A DNA stretch of 64,000 nt from Propionibacterium acidifaciens DSM 21887 (GTDB lineage: Bacteria; Actinomycetota; Actinomycetes; Propionibacteriales; Propionibacteriaceae), in assembly GCF_000426605.1 (NCBI RefSeq), contig NZ_AUFR01000001.1, forward strand, positions 1-64,000, read 5' to 3'. Of the stretch, positions 62,264-64,000 are shown one piece after another. A program made the translations under genes and the position numbers. The notes beneath the pieces are model-generated. The model was not told the DNA's origin, did not search any database, and saw only the letters and a program-made list of their open reading frames with translations. The number at the start of each line of letters is the position of its first letter. The first letter of the stretch is position 1.

Positions 62264-62830
62264 GTGACCAGTCAGCAGCGCGTCAGCGGGGGAGAGCTCC
62301 TGGTGAGCACCCAGCCGAGCGGTGCCGGTTTCTTCGACCAGTCGGTCATCCTCATGCTCGAATCCGACGAGGACGGCGCCCTCGGCGTCGCGCTCAACAA
62401 GCCGTCCGCGCTGCCCGTCTCGCAGGTGCTGCCCGACTGGGAGCCCCAGCTCAACCCGCCGCAGGTGCTCTTCGCGGGGGGCCCCGTGCTGCCCAACGGG
62501 GCCATCTGCCTGGCCAAGGTGCTCGACCCCGGCGAGGACCCGCTCGGCTGGCGCCGGATCATCGGGGACATCGGCGTGCTCCACCTCGACACGCCCGTCG
62601 AGCTGACCGCCGGCGCCTTCTCGGACGTGCGCGTCTTCGCCGGCTACTGCGGCTGGGACCCCGGACAGCTCGCCGAGGAGATGCGCCACGGCGCCTGGGT
62701 GCGCACGACCCCCCGCGAGGAGGAGATCTTCGGCGCCGATGCCGGAGACCTGTGGCGCAAGGTGCTGCGGCGCCTCGGCGGGCAGGCCGCCCTGCTGAGC
62801 GCCTACACGGCCACGCCCGAACTGAACTAG
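62264..62830 (+). CDS. UPF0301/YqgE (AlgH-like) protein
   Basis: 188 residues. Family blocks GGELLVSTQPSGAGFFDQSV, GALGVALNKPSA, VLFAGGPVLPNGAICLAKV, VFAGYCGWDPGQLAEEM and GAWVRTTPREEEIFG. Proteins of this family are conserved and cytoplasmic; the molecular role is unsettled. The GTG at 62264 is only 9 bp after a CACACT element, so the transcript may be leaderless. First core gene right of the CRISPR block. Confidence 0.92.
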   Translation: MTSQQRVSGGELLVSTQPSGAGFFDQSVILMLESDEDGALGVALNKPSALPVSQVLPDWEPQLNPPQVLFAGGPVLPNGAICLAKVLDPGEDPLGWRRIIGDIGVLHLDTPVELTAGAFSDVRVFAGYCGWDPGQLAEEMRHGAWVRTTPREEEIFGADAGDLWRKVLRRLGGQAALLSAYTATPELN

Positions 62831-62938
62831 GCGCCGGGCGCGGCCCGCCGAGGCTTGACGCGTGGACGACGCGCACTCGTCCTGCGCGCATCCGTGCGCA
62901 TCGGATCGAGGCGGCCCCGTGCCGCGCACCATCGGGGC

Positions 62939-63751
62939 ATGAGGGCCGAATGGATGACGGAATGGATGATGGAGCTGGCCGACGCCGGTCTGGACCTGCT
63001 GCTCGGCTCCCGGTGCGCGGCGTGCGGGCGGCCCGGAGTCGTGCTGTGCCGCCGTTGCCGCGCCGAGCTCGAGGCCGGACCACTCGTGCGGCGCGCCCCG
63101 CCCCCGGGTCCCGGCCCGGGCGCCCCGCCGGTCTGGTCGGGTGCCCCCTACCGGCCCGTGGCGGGGCGTCTCGTCATCGCCTACAAGGACAGAGGGGCCT
63201 GGACGCTGCGCCGGCCGCTGACGGAGCTGGCCGCGCGGGCGGCCCTGGCCGCCGTCGGCGCCTCGGGGCGCCAGCCCGAGGAGGTGCTCCTCGTCCCGGT
63301 TCCCGCGGACCCGGGGCGGGCCCGTGAACGGGGGATCGACCACACGGCCTCGCTGGCCAGGGCCGTGGCGCGCTGGACCGGGATGCGGTACCGGCCGGTG
63401 CTCGTGCGCAGCCGATCGGCACCCGACCAGGTCGGGCTCGACTCCGGACGGCGAAGGTCGGCGCAGACGGGGACCATGACGCTGGGTCGTCGCGGGGCGC
63501 GCAGGGCCCTTCCGCCGGGTGCGGCCGTCGTGGTGCTCGACGACGTGGTCACGACAGGCGCCACCATGGCCGAGGCGGTGCGGGTGCTGCGCCGGGCCGG
63601 CGCGGACGTGCTCGGCTGCGCGACCGCGGCGCAAACCTCCTTGCGGGCCAGCCGGAAACGGGGGTGGACGGAAATAGGGCAAACACAGCCCGTCCGCACC
63701 CGCTCCACCGGGAAAGTGAGTAGCTTTGGGGCATGGCACGGCGGGCAGTGA
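62939..63751 (+). CDS. comF: ComF-family phosphoribosyltransferase
   Basis: 270 residues. N-terminal zinc ribbon SRCAACGRPGVVLCRRC (two CxxC), then a type I phosphoribosyltransferase domain: LLVPVPADPGRARERGIDHT and the PRPP-binding AVVVLDDVVTTGATMAEA. ComF proteins take part in DNA uptake or processing of imported nucleotides. ATG 62939 is the first good start; in-frame ATGs at 62954 and 62966 are alternatives. It precedes hpf, as in many Actinobacteria. Confidence 0.9.
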   Translation: MRAEWMTEWMMELADAGLDLLLGSRCAACGRPGVVLCRRCRAELEAGPLVRRAPPPGPGPGAPPVWSGAPYRPVAGRLVIAYKDRGAWTLRRPLTELAARAALAAVGASGRQPEEVLLVPVPADPGRARERGIDHTASLARAVARWTGMRYRPVLVRSRSAPDQVGLDSGRRRSAQTGTMTLGRRGARRALPPGAAVVVLDDVVTTGATMAEAVRVLRRAGADVLGCATAAQTSLRASRKRGWTEIGQTQPVRTRSTGKVSSFGAWHGGQ

Positions 63752-63880
63752 CGAGCGGCTTCCGGTCGCGGATCGCGGGCCTCCGTGCCATCGCCGTCCC
63801 CGGGTCACGGGCGCAGCACTCCCTGGTGCGCCGCCGTCCCGGACGGGCGGGATGGAGTCCGCAACCGAAAGGGTACTGAC

Positions 63881-64000
63881 ATGGATGTCATCGTCACCGG
63901 ACGTCGCTGCAGCATCAATGACGACACACGCGACGTGGTCGCCCGCAAACTCGAGGAGTCGATCTCCAAGCTGCGCGATCGCGTGATCCGCACCGAGGTC
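63881..64000 (+). CDS. hpf: Ribosome hibernation promoting factor (N-terminal part, cut by window)
   Basis: The first 40 codons are visible: MDVIVTGRRCSINDDTRDVV then KLEESISKLRDRVIRTEV, the RaiA/HPF fold start. It binds the 30S subunit and promotes 70S/100S dormancy. GAAAGGG lies 10 nt before the ATG. The rest lies outside the window. Confidence 0.88.
   Translation, partial: MDVIVTGRRCSINDDTRDVVARKLEESISKLRDRVIRTEV

Overview
The window is high-GC DNA with dense, short-spaced operons, many GTG starts, and gene families typical of Actinobacteria: DUF3145 and DUF3052 proteins, a single-chain AceE, a fabD-fabH-acpP-fabF operon preceded by a FasR-like regulator, prfB-ftsE-ftsX-smpB, and an ssrA gene whose tag ends in FALAA. 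An oxygen-sensitive class III ribonucleotide reductase suggests a facultative or strict anaerobe. An Actinomycetaceae-like host (Actinomyces/Schaalia type) is the best guess, but this is inference from gene content, not a taxonomic result.

Bases 1-6540 form a decayed accessory zone. It holds an IS630-family transposase cut by the window edge, a trehalose-phosphatase remnant, a tRNA-like relic, two remnants of a small exported MmpS-like protein, one intact 797-residue protein of unknown function with a glycine-zipper-like segment, a frameshifted second IS630 copy flanked by 83-bp direct repeats, and a broken siderophore-type ABC ATPase.

Bases 6540-18250 are core metabolism. A cobalamin riboswitch precedes nrdD-nrdG (anaerobic dNTP synthesis). 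A HAD phosphatase and a Ser-rich membrane protein lie on the opposite strand. A moxR-DUF58-VWA-VWA-yggS operon follows, converging on an S9 peptidase. Bases 18350-20700 hold a complete but dead ABC transporter (ATPase, permease, lipoprotein, all frameshifted) behind a DtxR-like site.

Bases 20880-34400 are housekeeping: DUF3145, an alpha/beta hydrolase, the FAS-II operon with its regulator, a PfkB kinase, an aspartate-type aminotransferase, aceE, DUF3052, and an hsp20 gene behind two HspR (HAIR) operators. Bases 34500-47560 hold tRNA-Val, a polar amino-acid ABC operon, a YqeY protein, prfB, ftsEX, smpB, a DUF2207 protein, a nucleobase permease with a PfkB kinase, an excalibur-domain protein and tmRNA.

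Bases 47560-61690, directly downstream of ssrA, carry the most notable system: a six-gene type III-D-like CRISPR effector operon. It encodes two TIGR03986-type RAMPs, a Csx19-like protein, a Cas7-Cas7 fusion, a Cas7-Csx10-like fusion, and a Cas10 without HD nuclease but with GGDD. Divergent from it is a 987-residue protein with two CARF-like Rossmann segments, a HEPN-type R-x6-H motif and an extra C-terminal domain. No CRISPR array, cas1/cas2 or cas6 is visible. The expected logic is target RNA sensing, cyclic oligoadenylate synthesis by Cas10, and activation of the CARF/HEPN protein. The window ends with an AlgH-like protein, ComF, and the start of hpf.
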